Shown here: piece by piece, positions 7,384-14,160 of the stretch
Numbering within the stretch: position 1 is the stretch's first letter
Layout of the letters: each line of letters starts with the position of its first letter
Assembly: GCA_016934645.1 (NCBI GenBank)
Contig: JAFGSL010000472.1
Location: forward strand, 1-15,130
Origin: Anaerolineae bacterium
Lineage (GTDB): Bacteria; Chloroflexota; Anaerolineae; B4-G1; SLSP01
DNA length: 15,130 bases
Reading direction: 5' to 3'
Translations under genes and position numbers: made by a program
Notes under the pieces: generated by a model
The model's database searches: none
Seen by the model: only the letters and a program-made list of their open reading frames with translations
What the model was told of the DNA's origin: nothing

Positions 7384-7944
7384 ATGGACATTATCTTACC
7401 CCATTCTGTGGAGCGCATTCTGTTGGACGAGGCCACGATCCAGCAGCGCGTCCGGCAAATGGCCGACATTATCAGCACCGATTATGCCGGGCTACGCAAC
7501 GAGGAATTTCTCTTGGTCGGTGTACTGAAAGGCTCATTTATGTTTATGGCCGATCTCGCGCGGCGACTCACCGTGCCGCATCGCGTTGACTTCATCGCGC
7601 TTTCCAGCTATGAGGATAGCGCTGAGGCAACCGGTGCAGTACGGATGATCATGGATACGCGCGTCGATGTCGCCCGACGGCATATCCTGATTGTAGAAGA
7701 CATCGTCGATACTGGCTATACATTACAATATTTGTATCGCATCTTCGGTGCACGCGAGCCAGCCTCACTGCGCACTGCTGTCCTCCTCAGCAAGCCCGAC
7801 CGGCGCGAGGTTGAGGTCACGGTGGATTATTTGGGATTCCAAATCCCTGATGTGTGGGTGGTCGGGTATGGGTTGGATTACGCAGACCGTTTCCGAACCT
7901 TGCCCTACATTGCGATGCTTAAGCCAAGCGTTTACGAGTCGTAG
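7384..7944 (+). CDS. hpt: Hypoxanthine phosphoribosyltransferase, copy 1
   Basis: 186 residues. Transfers the phosphoribosyl group of PRPP to hypoxanthine/guanine, making IMP/GMP. The PRPP-binding signature IVEDIVDTGYT lies at 103-113, the pyrophosphate loop VLKGSFMF at 47-54, the purine-contacting Lys at 137 (LLSKP), and IPDVWVVGYGLDYADRFR at 154-171. In HPRTs the aromatic that stacks on the purine in 'PD.FV.GY.LD' is normally Phe; here it is Trp158. The frame is open back to 7186 inside tdk, but the ATG at 7384 matches the family N-terminus, is one base after the tdk stop, and has GAGGAG (7370-7375) eight bases upstream. A divergent paralogue lies at 8101-8652. Confidence 0.93.
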   Translation: MDIILPHSVERILLDEATIQQRVRQMADIISTDYAGLRNEEFLLVGVLKGSFMFMADLARRLTVPHRVDFIALSSYEDSAEATGAVRMIMDTRVDVARRHILIVEDIVDTGYTLQYLYRIFGAREPASLRTAVLLSKPDRREVEVTVDYLGFQIPDVWVVGYGLDYADRFRTLPYIAMLKPSVYES

Positions 7945-8100
7945 CTATCAGCGATCAGCTTTCAGCTAAGAGTCTATTCGAAAATTCACTCCACGTCCCG
8001 TCACGGGGTGAGTGTTGCTCCGCGGACGGGGGCTGGTGTTCTCAGTTAAGAGGCTGATCACTGATTGCTGACAGCTGAGAGCCATTTCCAGGAGGTCACG
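7945..8100. repeat. Repeat-rich spacer between the two hpt genes
   Basis: Three things are visible. A run of GCTGA/TCAGC-type words flanks the spacer (7945-7970 and 8052-8084). A copy of CTATTCGAAAATTC (7974-7987) is nearly identical to CTATCCGAAAATTC at 12543-12556. A GC-rich dyad combines CACTC/GAGTG with CCCG-TCA-CGGG near 7987-8014. No reading frame is supported. The second hpt has its own GGAGG (8092-8096). Confidence 0.5.
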
Positions 8101-8652
8101 ATGTCTCTACTTGACGATGTCAAAAAAGTGCTTATTTCCGAAGCTGAGATCCAGGAGCGAGTCGTAACCTTAGCTGCCGAGATGAACGCGCTCTATACCG
8201 ACGACGATTTGCCTGTGATTATTTGCATCCTCAAGGGTGCATTTATGTTCCTCGCCGACTTTACGCGCCATCTCACTTTCCGCCACGAACTCGATTTCAT
8301 GGAAATCTCCAGCTACGGGCGTGGGACAATGAGTTCCGGCACTGTGCGGATTTTGTTGGACCTTGCCTCTGATGTTCAGGGGCGTAACCTCATCATCGTT
8401 GAGGACATCGTGGATACTGGCAACACGCTGACGTACATCTTGCGGAACTTTGCCGCGCGCCGGCCCGCTAGCGTCCGCGTGGCGACGCTGCTCAGCAAAC
8501 CAAGTCGTCGCCAGATCGAGGTACCGGTGGATTTCGTCGGCTTCGAAGTGCCGGATGAGTTCGTCATCGGCTACGGCCTCGACTTTGCTGAACAGTATCG
8601 TAATCTGCCCTTCATTGGCGTGCTTAAACCCGAAGTTTATCAAAACCTCTGA
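8101..8652 (+). CDS. hpt: Hypoxanthine phosphoribosyltransferase, copy 2
   Basis: 183 residues, co-linear with copy 1 over the whole length and clearly homologous but far from identical. It has the PRPP signature IVEDIVDTGNT (99-109), the pyrophosphate loop ILKGAFMF (43-50), the purine-site Lys at 133 (LLSKP) and Phe154 in VPDEFVIGYGLDFAEQYR, the canonical stacking aromatic. It looks like the standard bacterial HPRT of the pair, acting in purine salvage in the cytoplasm. An in-frame ATG at 8065 exists, but CCAGGAGGTCACG immediately before 8101 and the family N-terminus favour 8101. A 156-base repeat-rich spacer separates it from copy 1. Confidence 0.93.
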   Translation: MSLLDDVKKVLISEAEIQERVVTLAAEMNALYTDDDLPVIICILKGAFMFLADFTRHLTFRHELDFMEISSYGRGTMSSGTVRILLDLASDVQGRNLIIVEDIVDTGNTLTYILRNFAARRPASVRVATLLSKPSRRQIEVPVDFVGFEVPDEFVIGYGLDFAEQYRNLPFIGVLKPEVYQNL

Positions 8653-8658
8653 AAAAAG

Positions 8659-8687
8659 TTGTCGCTCGCCCAAATATCGGCTATAAT
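8659..8687 (+). promoter_or_regulatory. Promoter of the sortase-DUF6391-like-holA operon
   Basis: TTGTCG (8659-8664), a 17-bp spacer, perfect TATAAT (8682-8687). The predicted start is near 8694, inside the first unit of the tandem repeat at 8691-8720, leaving a leader of only about 30 bases. Confidence 0.72.
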
Positions 8688-8725
8688 ACCCCTCTAGTAA
8701 AGAGGCCTCTAGTTAAGAGGGGTAT
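8686..8725 (+). promoter_or_regulatory. Tandem 15-bp dyads over the start site and ribosome binding site of the sortase gene
   Basis: CCTCTAGTAAAGAGG (8691-8705) is followed directly by CCTCTAGTTAAGAGG (8706-8720); they differ at one base. Each unit is itself an inverted repeat (CCTCT-N5-AGAGG). In addition ATACCCCTCT (8686-8695) pairs perfectly with AGAGGGGTAT (8716-8725). The AGAGGGG that serves as ribosome binding site is the right arm, so a hairpin of the second unit would hide it. The DNA could equally be a double operator. Confidence 0.7.
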
Positions 8726-9565
8726 ATGGATAACAAAAAGTTAAGTATTGTTAATCTGTTGGTATGGGGGGGCGCCGGCTTGCTCCTTGTGGGGATCGTG
8801 CTGGGCTATCTAAGCCTGGCCCCGCATATCGGCGCACTGTTCCATGCGCCCGATATTGCTCAGGTGGTAACGGTGGTTGTGACGCCTACCCCAGAAGTTG
8901 CCGTTCCACTGTTGCCTTTCGTCGAGGAAGCGCCGGTCAGAAGTACTGCGACGCCGGAGGCAACACTTGCTCTTGAGACTGAGACTACCTCCTTCCCGAC
9001 GGTGACGTACGTCCCTTATATACACCCCGAAGATGTCAATCCTGTCGTCACGTATACCTTGCCAAACGAGGGTGCTGTCCCGGTGCGTATCTATATTCCA
9101 GATATTGACCTGGAAGCGCCGATTGTTCCTATTGGGTGGAAATATATTGAGATTGACGGCGTGACACAGCCAATATGGAATGTGCCCAACCAGCGCGCGG
9201 CCGGATGGCACGAAACGTCAGCGAAGATTGGTGTGCCGGGCAACACGGTGCTGAACGGCCACAACACATCGTATGGTGAGGTTTTCCGCAATTTGTATAA
9301 ACTTAAGGTTGGCGCGACCATCCTGATTGAAGCGGATGACACTATGACCTACACGTACACCGTCACCGAGAAGCTTATCCTTCCCGAAGGGGGACAGCCT
9401 ATCGAGGTGCGCATTAAGAATGCACAGTACGCGCTCCCCACTGCTGATGAGCGGCTGACTTTGCTGACGTGCCACCCTTACGGCAGCCTGGCAAATCGGT
9501 TGGCGGTCATTGCCCATCCGGCCGCGCAACCTATAACCTCATCTGCAGGCATAGAAGGAGACTAG
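8726..9565 (+). CDS. Membrane-anchored sortase (class D/E-like)
   Basis: 279 residues. One N-terminal hydrophobic helix (about 8-30, signal anchor), a Pro/Thr/Glu-rich stalk (about 50-115) and a sortase fold from about 117. The catalytic triad is visible: His179 in NTVLNGHNTSYG, Cys249 in LTLLTCHPYG and Arg258 in NRLAVIAHP. Sortases cut a C-terminal sorting motif of exported proteins and transfer them to an amine acceptor, at the outside of the membrane. No protein with an LPxTG-like tail is encoded in this window, so the substrate is elsewhere. Class cannot be fixed by eye. It is the first gene of an operon with the DUF6391-like protein one base later and then holA. Start at 8726 follows AAGAGGGG. 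Confidence 0.88.
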   Translation: MDNKKLSIVNLLVWGGAGLLLVGIVLGYLSLAPHIGALFHAPDIAQVVTVVVTPTPEVAVPLLPFVEEAPVRSTATPEATLALETETTSFPTVTYVPYIHPEDVNPVVTYTLPNEGAVPVRIYIPDIDLEAPIVPIGWKYIEIDGVTQPIWNVPNQRAAGWHETSAKIGVPGNTVLNGHNTSYGEVFRNLYKLKVGATILIEADDTMTYTYTVTEKLILPEGGQPIEVRIKNAQYALPTADERLTLLTCHPYGSLANRLAVIAHPAAQPITSSAGIEGD

Positions 9566-9566
9566 C

Positions 9567-10067
9567 ATGAACTCGTCTTTGGTTGATCGTATTCGGCGCA
9601 ACCACGCTTTGGAACACGCCACGCTGAATCTGCTTGGCAAGCAGCATCCCAGCGCACAGGCTATGGGACTGTCCGGGCCGCGAGGATTTACGATTTACAC
9701 ATCACTGACGGCAGAAGAAATCGTTCCGGCGGTGATGGAGGCGTTGAAACGACTCAAAGCCGGCGAGGGCACGCTGCGAGTGCATCGCAACTGTGGCACG
9801 AACACGATTGTCACAGCGACGTTGACAACGCTGGCGACGTTGTTCGGCATTGGTGGAACGAAACCGTCCTTGCGAAAAAGCCTGGAACGGTTGCCGCATC
9901 TCATTTTGCTTAATGTGTTGGCCTTGTTAGCAGCTCCCCCGTTAGCAGAGTGGGTGCAGGGAACGCTGACCACTGACCCCAACGTGGCTGATGTGGAAAT
10001 CGCCTCGGTGTTCACCGATTATTACCGTGGGTTGCAACGGATTCGCGTTCATACCCGCCAGATTTGA
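9567..10067 (+). CDS. DUF6391-like membrane protein
   Basis: 166 residues. The N-terminal motif RIRRNHALEHATLNLL (about 8-23) with its HALEHAT core matches what I recall of the DUF6391 family of cyanobacteria and Chloroflexota; I cannot confirm this without a search. Two hydrophobic stretches (about 78-95 and 111-128) suggest membrane association. Conserved-looking His13, Glu16, His17, His73 and Cys76 (VHRNCGTNT) might form a metal site, but that is speculation. The start is one base after the sortase stop, with GAAGGAG (9554-9560). Its stop is two bases ahead of the holA start. No function is known to me. Confidence 0.75.
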   Translation: MNSSLVDRIRRNHALEHATLNLLGKQHPSAQAMGLSGPRGFTIYTSLTAEEIVPAVMEALKRLKAGEGTLRVHRNCGTNTIVTATLTTLATLFGIGGTKPSLRKSLERLPHLILLNVLALLAAPPLAEWVQGTLTTDPNVADVEIASVFTDYYRGLQRIRVHTRQI

Positions 10068-10069
10068 CC

Positions 10070-11035
10070 ATGCTGCACCTGCTGCACGGCGAAAACGAAC
10101 TACAGCGCGAGGAGGCTCTGGCCAGTATTGTTCGACAGGCAGGGCTGACGCCGGATTTGCGTGACCTCAACACGGAAGTGCTAGAAGCACCCGTGACGGC
10201 CGCCGCGCTACGCCAGGCATGCAGCACCTTCCCTTTTCTCGGGGATGTACGCATCGTGATCGCCCGCGAGTTTTTGTCACAGACCAAGGGGCAGGCCGCG
10301 AACGAGATCGACGAAATCGCTGTGTACTTGCCAGGGCTTCCACCCACCACCACCTTGATCTTCTGTGAGAGCAAGGCGGTGGCTGCGAAAAACCCTGTTC
10401 TCGCCCAGGCCAAGAAACTGAACGCCAACATCCAGGCTTTTGCGGTCCCCAACACGAAAGAACTCTCCCGCTGGATCGTCGAGCGGACGAAAATGCACCA
10501 GGGGGCGATTGATTTCAATGCTGCTGCTCTGTTGGGACAGAATATTGGCCCTAATCTGCGCCTGCTGGATCAGGAGATCCGCAAGCTGATGTTGTACTGT
10601 GGGGAGAACAAATCCATCACCATCGAGGATGTGAAGGTGATGGCGCCATACGTTCAAAGTGCCGATGTGATCTTCACGATGGTGGACGCGATCGGCCAGC
10701 GCAACCCACGCAACGCGATGCTCTATCTACACCGGTTATTGGAGGTGGGGGAGCATCCATTGGGGATTTTTGGGATGATCGTGCGGCAGCTCCGGTTGCT
10801 GATCCAGGTACGCTGGTTAGCTGACCGTCAGATGAGTCAGCCAGATATTGCCAAGCGATTGAAACTGCATCCCTTCGTCACCGGGAAAATCCGCGCACAA
10901 GCGCAGCGCTTCACGCCGGAACAATTGCGCGCAGCTTATCAGTTGCTCGTCGATAGTGATCTCGCCATCAAGCGAGGATTGCTGGAAGCCGAAGCTGCTC
11001 TCGATTTGCTGATCGCGCAATTGACGAGTTTGTAG
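10070..11035 (+). CDS. holA: DNA polymerase III, delta subunit
   Basis: 321 residues, close to the 330-340 of HolA proteins. Delta is the clamp-loader wrench that opens the beta sliding clamp. Features: the opening strand LHLLHGENELQREEALASIV; the N-terminal domain pattern 'FPFLGDVRIVIARE..'; YLPGLPPTTTLIF; the 'R.LDQEIRKLMLYCG....IT.EDV....' segment that enters the middle lid domain; and the C-terminal HPLGIFGMIVRQLRLLIQVRWLADRQ and 'HPFV..K...QA..F....L...Y..L...D..IK.G' collar helices. It starts at ATG 10070 rather than the TTG at 10064, which would overlap the upstream stop. No clear Shine-Dalgarno is seen, so translation may be coupled to the preceding gene. Confidence 0.93.
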   Translation: MLHLLHGENELQREEALASIVRQAGLTPDLRDLNTEVLEAPVTAAALRQACSTFPFLGDVRIVIAREFLSQTKGQAANEIDEIAVYLPGLPPTTTLIFCESKAVAAKNPVLAQAKKLNANIQAFAVPNTKELSRWIVERTKMHQGAIDFNAAALLGQNIGPNLRLLDQEIRKLMLYCGENKSITIEDVKVMAPYVQSADVIFTMVDAIGQRNPRNAMLYLHRLLEVGEHPLGIFGMIVRQLRLLIQVRWLADRQMSQPDIAKRLKLHPFVTGKIRAQAQRFTPEQLRAAYQLLVDSDLAIKRGLLEAEAALDLLIAQLTSL

Positions 11036-11040
11036 AAAAC

Positions 11041-11110
11041 GCGTAGTAACGACTTCAGTCGTTTCCTGATAGAAAGGCGGTTGTCGTCGCGCAAACATTC
11101 GCGACTACGC
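11041..11110. repeat. Intergenic repeat-like element between convergent genes
   Basis: The 70-base element is bounded by GCGTAGT (11041-11047) and its exact reverse complement ACTACGC (11104-11110). Inside the left end AACGAC-TTCA-GTCGTT (11048-11063) is a perfect hairpin with a tetraloop. The 'AACGACTTCAGTCGTT' type word is, from my experience, a common intergenic repeat in Chloroflexota. It begins six bases after the holA stop and its right end contains the stop codon of the convergent 80-residue gene, so it may terminate transcription from one or both sides. Confidence 0.6.
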
Positions 11111-11347
11111 TGTGAGTTGTTCGACTTTCTCTTGCCCGAGCCAGAAGTGGTGGCGTAAAACACGCGCGGATGAACGCACCAGAATCCCGTTCACCTTGCG
11201 ATCGCCGTCCGGCAACAGCGTCGGGTGAACGTAGCAGACATTCGGTGTGTCCCCGAAACGATCTCGATATCGCTTGGCCGCCCGCGCCAGAGTGCCCGCC
11301 AAATCCGCAGAACCGCCATCGTGCCACAAAAGTCCTATGTCCATCAT
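11105..11347 (-). CDS. Small uncharacterised protein, 80 residues, conserved-looking
   Basis: The sequence MMDIGLLWHDGGSADLAGTL is followed by a helical AAKRYRDRFGDTPNVCYVHP segment and ends with ILVRSSARVLRHHFWLGQEK. I recall similar short proteins ('IGLLWFDD...YR.RFG..PN.CYVHP', ending 'HHFW.G') as hypothetical proteins in Chloroflexota, but no function. The Cys and several His residues are suggestive of metal binding, unproven. It is the last gene of the mini-FtsK operon, 45 bases after the DUF6504-like gene, with GAGGTAGT in front of tandem ATG codons (11345-11347 and 11342-11344); either could be used. Its stop codon lies within the repeat element at 11041-11110. Confidence 0.75.
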   Translation of the reverse strand: MMDIGLLWHDGGSADLAGTLARAAKRYRDRFGDTPNVCYVHPTLLPDGDRKVNGILVRSSARVLRHHFWLGQEKVEQLTA

Positions 11348-11392
11348 ACTACCTCAATCTTTCGATCTTCAATCCCCCAATCATCAATCTTA
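11348..11392. repeat. Low-complexity AATC/GATTG repeat between genes
   Basis: The plus strand shows repeated CAATC, AATCTT and ATCAATC words (for example TCAATCTTTCGATCTTCAAT). It resembles degenerate 'ATTGAAGATTGA' spacers. No reading frame; it separates the last two genes of the operon. Confidence 0.45.
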
Positions 11393-11638
11393 TCATTCTA
11401 CTCGCCGCGCCAGATACCAGGCGTTGAGCGACTGATCCTGGCACAGATCGAAGACACCCTCAGAGCAACGCACGCGAAAGAAGTGCCAGGCTCCTTTACG
11501 CTTCATTTGTGTCCAGGCACGCACGACTGAGTACACGCTGTACTGTTGTCCACGCCACATAAAACGCTGTGGGTAATAGTTGTGTTTCCGTGCAATGAGC
11601 CGGATCGGTTCGCGCCGCGATGCGAGATTGAGTATCAT
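11393..11638 (-). CDS. DUF6504-like small protein
   Basis: 81 residues. The pattern HNYYPQRFMWRGQQYSVYSV, followed by FRVRCSEGVFDLCQD and NAWYLARRV, resembles DUF6504: a 'P..F.WRGR.Y.V..VL..W' strand pair, then 'YRV....G.YELY.D...G.W.L'. That family is, to my knowledge, often encoded beside DNA-repair polymerases of the mutasome type, but its role is unknown. The frame is open to 11818, yet the real start is the ATG at 11638: AGGAGGCGACTGATG gives a strong ribosome binding site, and the TGA of the upstream gene overlaps the ATG by one base (TGATG), a translational coupling arrangement. Fourth gene of the mini-FtsK operon. Confidence 0.72.
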   Translation of the reverse strand: MILNLASRREPIRLIARKHNYYPQRFMWRGQQYSVYSVVRAWTQMKRKGAWHFFRVRCSEGVFDLCQDQSLNAWYLARRVE

Positions 11639-12516
11639 CAGTCGCCTCCTAAAACTCGTCGATAGCTTAGGGCCGCAAGTAGCCATTCGCGCCGGCCCCG
11701 TACGTTGATTACTTTGCCGATGGGCGCGATGTAGCGCGTCACGATCTGTTGCGCGTTGCCCGGTGCAGCCAGCCGTTTCCAAGGAGCGGGCTCCCAGGCG
11801 ACGTTGTCCCTGCGCCATCCCAGTTGAAACTCGCCATTGGCCTTCTGGTGAAAGACCTTCAGTGTTGGTCCGAGCAAATCTGTCCCGACGAAGTCTGAGT
11901 CAAGTTCCGGTTCTGCATCGTAGGGTAGATACTTCGTCACGATCATCTCGCCTTCGCTGGGCCACTCGAAGCTGTTGAAGACGCGTATTTCCACCTCATC
12001 GCCCTCAAAGATGCCATCGTATTCCATACTGCTGCCGATCACACTGAGACGATAGATTTCTCCAGGTGTTAGCGTATCGATGTACGTCATCACAACGTCA
12101 CCTGTACCAGCGATGACCTGCCCGGCAAATGGTACCACCGGCGATGGGTCGAAGTCCAGTCCGGATAGTGCCTTGTTAAGCAACTCGCGGTTGTCTTTGT
12201 GGAGCATATACCGTACCCGTTCGGCCATATCGCCTAGAGCCAACTGGAAATCATCGTCCGAATCGTCCTGTTCACTGAGCCCCTGGAGTAGTAACACCAG
12301 ACCGCTTTCGTGGTCTGCGTTGTAGCAGCCGTGCAGATAGTGGATGGTCTGTATGATGCGCCGCTCACGACTTCGAGCATAGGGCAGGTCAGCCTGCCAC
12401 TCGCATAGGCGTGAATCAGTGAATAAGGTACGTAGTGTGCTGTCGCTGGCAAATGCCTCGCATTGTGCCAGCATCATCTTCAAACGCTCGTACAGATTCC
12501 TGAAGTGCGTTCCCAT
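11638..12516 (-). CDS. Effector-associated-like domain fused to LexA/UmuD-type S24 autoprotease domain
   Basis: 292 residues. The C-terminal part matches the LexA/UmuD/CI S24 protease fold. VPFAGQVIAG (128-137) is like the LexA self-cleavage region, with Ala136-Gly137 as candidate scissile bond. VIGSSMEYDGIFEGDEV (159-175) corresponds to 'V.G.SM...GI..GD.V', with Ser163 as nucleophile. PTLKVFHQKANGEFQL (217-232) gives Lys220 as general base, and IVTRYIAPIGKVINVRGR (258-275) matches the C-terminal strands. An extra segment at about 196-216 enlarges the Ser-Lys spacing compared with LexA. The N-terminal part (about 10-105) is helical (STLRTLFTDSRLCEWQADLP, IQTIHYLHG, GLVLLLQGLSE), like the effector-associated adaptor domains of Chloroflexota conflict systems; I see no helix-turn-helix. 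The start has GAGG six bases upstream. This is the third gene of the operon. Confidence 0.8.
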   Translation of the reverse strand: MGTHFRNLYERLKMMLAQCEAFASDSTLRTLFTDSRLCEWQADLPYARSRERRIIQTIHYLHGCYNADHESGLVLLLQGLSEQDDSDDDFQLALGDMAERVRYMLHKDNRELLNKALSGLDFDPSPVVPFAGQVIAGTGDVVMTYIDTLTPGEIYRLSVIGSSMEYDGIFEGDEVEIRVFNSFEWPSEGEMIVTKYLPYDAEPELDSDFVGTDLLGPTLKVFHQKANGEFQLGWRRDNVAWEPAPWKRLAAPGNAQQIVTRYIAPIGKVINVRGRREWLLAALSYRRVLGGD

Positions 12517-12542
12517 CGTTGCCTCGCTTACGCTTTTTGAAC

Positions 12543-12601
12543 CTATCCGAAAATTCGCCGTTGACGTACCAAAAACGCTCGCAAGCTCAATTTCCGGATA
12601 G
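12543..12601. repeat. Inverted repeat between operon genes; one arm recurs at 7974-7987
   Basis: CTATCCGAAAATT (12543-12555) and AATTTCCGGATAG (12589-12601) are reverse complements at 12 of 13 positions around a 33-base centre. CTATTCGAAAATTC at 7974-7987 differs from the left arm at one base. It is a small dispersed repeat sitting between the membrane-protein gene and the S24-protein gene, and in RNA could form a hairpin modulating expression of the distal genes. Confidence 0.65.
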
Positions 12602-12605
12602 AGTC

Positions 12606-12986
12606 TTACTCTTCATCGCCGACGATCGTGAATGTCCGTGCAGGTTGCTGCGCGCCAGACCACGGCCAGACAAAGCCTGAGTCGCTGAGGGCTGGCTGCT
12701 GGACGCCATAGCCTGGCAAGCCCTGCGGTGTTACGATCACCACGGGCGGCGTTGCGGCCGGCATGCGCGACGTTTGTTGCCGCTGCATCTCACGTCGCCA
12801 GACGACGACCCCGAGCAGAAGCGTCGGCAGCATCGCCGCTACGCCACACGCCAACCCGATCAACAGCGCCAGCGAATCCTGGCTGAGTCGTTGCGTGACC
12901 ACCACGACCGTGGCTACTGTAAAGACGACGCCCAGCAATGCTATGAAGCGTCCCAACCTCTTACCCAAAGGTTCTCGTGTTTCCAT
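12606..12986 (-). CDS. Small two-helix membrane protein
   Basis: 126 residues from the ATG at 12986. Two hydrophobic helices, FIALLGVVFTVATVVVV (about 14-30) and a Leu/Gly/Ala-rich one at about 38-63, are joined by a short loop (TQRLSQDS). The first is preceded by positive residues (GKRLGR) and the second followed by WRREMQR, which predicts a hairpin with both ends in the cytoplasm. The tail (about 70-126) is rich in Pro, Gln, Gly and Val and likely flexible. GGAG six bases ahead of 12986 and the position one base after the mini-FtsK stop support this start; a GTG at 13010 would overlap the upstream gene. No family recognised. In this operon it could anchor the motor, which lacks membrane helices; that is inference. 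Confidence 0.75.
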   Translation of the reverse strand: METREPLGKRLGRFIALLGVVFTVATVVVVTQRLSQDSLALLIGLACGVAAMLPTLLLGVVVWRREMQRQQTSRMPAATPPVVIVTPQGLPGYGVQQPALSDSGFVWPWSGAQQPARTFTIVGDEE

Positions 12987-12987
12987 A

Positions 12988-14127
12988 CTACGCTCCACTC
13001 CTGTGTCCACGCCTGTGCGCCAATACCGGCAACTGCGTCGTATGCGGGGAGACGTCGCCGTTTAGCATCACCATCTGTTGTTGCAGTTCCGTTTCATCGA
13101 TATAGGCCACCTGAAAGCGGATGGGATTCTCCCCGCCGCTGACTGCCAGGAAGTCCCCGCGCCCGTTGAGGAGATGAGCATTCGTGCCCGCCCTTCCAGA
13201 CGCCACTCTGGCATCGTCTGCTGATACCACGCGCCCTACTAGACGCAGCGGGAAATTCGCCCGCATCACGCTGCTGAGGATGGCAGAGGAGGGATGCTGT
13301 GTCGCTGCGATGACGTGGACGCCGGCTTGTCTGCCACGCTGGACCAAACGCGTCAATAAATCGCTAAGCGGTGCTTCACCCAGTATTACCAAATCGGCCA
13401 ACTCATCGATGAAGATGACGATGCGTGGAACGGATGTGCCCTGTGCCCCATCGTCGTGGGATACGATCGCATCGCGCTTGGTAACCGGCGTTTCACCACG
13501 CCGGTCGCGGGACTCCATCACGCGAACCACCGACTGCAGCGCCTCCAACGCTTCTGGCACATCGACAATCGGTTTGCGTGTGAGATGTGGAATGTTGCCG
13601 AATGCCGGGAATGTGCGCCCCTTCGGATCGACGCACAGCATTTGCAGAAGGCTTGGCGTGTGGGTGAGTGCCAGCGAGGCTGCTATCGTCTTCAAGAGCG
13701 CCGACTTGCCCGATCCAGTAGTACCAGAAACGAGAATGTGTGCTACCTCCGGCGCGGACAATCGCGCGAGTAAGGGTGCGCCATCGTCGGTGAGTCCTAA
13801 CATCGCTGTTGCGAGGGGCATGGGCATGACCTCAGGCAGCAGGTTCAACAGCGTCACTGGGCGCGGTTCGGGATTGGAGAATTCCAGGATCACCCCTTCC
13901 TTTCCCCGGTCGACGCTGAGAGTAGGGACCTGCATTGCCAGTGCCAGGTCATCGGCCAGACGCTTGATCGAGGCGAAGCGGATGTGCGGGGCTGGATTCA
14001 GGAAGAAGCGGATCAGCCGGGGGCCAACCGTGCCGCCTGTGACGCGTCCCGGTGTCCGGTGCGCGGACAGCACGGCCTCTACCCGATCGGCCTGATATTC
14101 CAGATAAGGACGCAGTGAACGCGACAT
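12988..14127 (-). CDS. Reduced soluble FtsK/SpoIIIE-type DNA motor
   Basis: 379 residues. Residues about 20-95 correspond to the FtsK alpha subdomain (FASIKRLADDLALAMQVPTL aligns with ITSLADDLALALSARSIRI of the full FtsK here). The RecA-like motor follows, with Walker A GTTGSGKS (135-142), VDPKG (166-170), Walker B IVIFIDELADL (Asp241-Glu242) and the conserved VHVIAATQHPS segment. There are no membrane helices and no C-terminal gamma winged helix, so it has neither the septal anchor nor the polarity reader of true FtsK. The start has GAGGAG eight bases upstream. First gene of a five-gene operon behind a perfect-consensus promoter with GAAC-N4-GTTC operators. Probably a double-stranded DNA translocase; partner and substrate are unknown. 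Confidence 0.9.
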   Translation of the reverse strand: MSRSLRPYLEYQADRVEAVLSAHRTPGRVTGGTVGPRLIRFFLNPAPHIRFASIKRLADDLALAMQVPTLSVDRGKEGVILEFSNPEPRPVTLLNLLPEVMPMPLATAMLGLTDDGAPLLARLSAPEVAHILVSGTTGSGKSALLKTIAASLALTHTPSLLQMLCVDPKGRTFPAFGNIPHLTRKPIVDVPEALEALQSVVRVMESRDRRGETPVTKRDAIVSHDDGAQGTSVPRIVIFIDELADLVILGEAPLSDLLTRLVQRGRQAGVHVIAATQHPSSAILSSVMRANFPLRLVGRVVSADDARVASGRAGTNAHLLNGRGDFLAVSGGENPIRFQVAYIDETELQQQMVMLNGDVSPHTTQLPVLAHRRGHRSGA

Positions 14128-14160
14128 AAGGACTCCTCGAAACCACGAATCTTCACTAAT

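Noticed and set aside
7384..8652. Recent duplication or frameshifted single gene
   Set aside because: Both copies are intact with separate starts and differ at many positions, so they are old paralogues.
8686..8725. CRISPR or satellite array
   Set aside because: Only two adjacent 15-bp units without spacers; better explained as a regulatory dyad pair.
11639..11818. 60-residue extension of the DUF6504-like frame
   Set aside because: It overlaps the S24-protein gene; AGGAGG and a TGATG coupling point to 11638.
13184..14095. 303-residue open frame on the plus strand opposite the mini-FtsK gene
   Set aside because: It is antisense to a gene with clear motor motifs, low in complexity (Ser/Arg/Thr rich) and without a ribosome binding site or recognisable domain.
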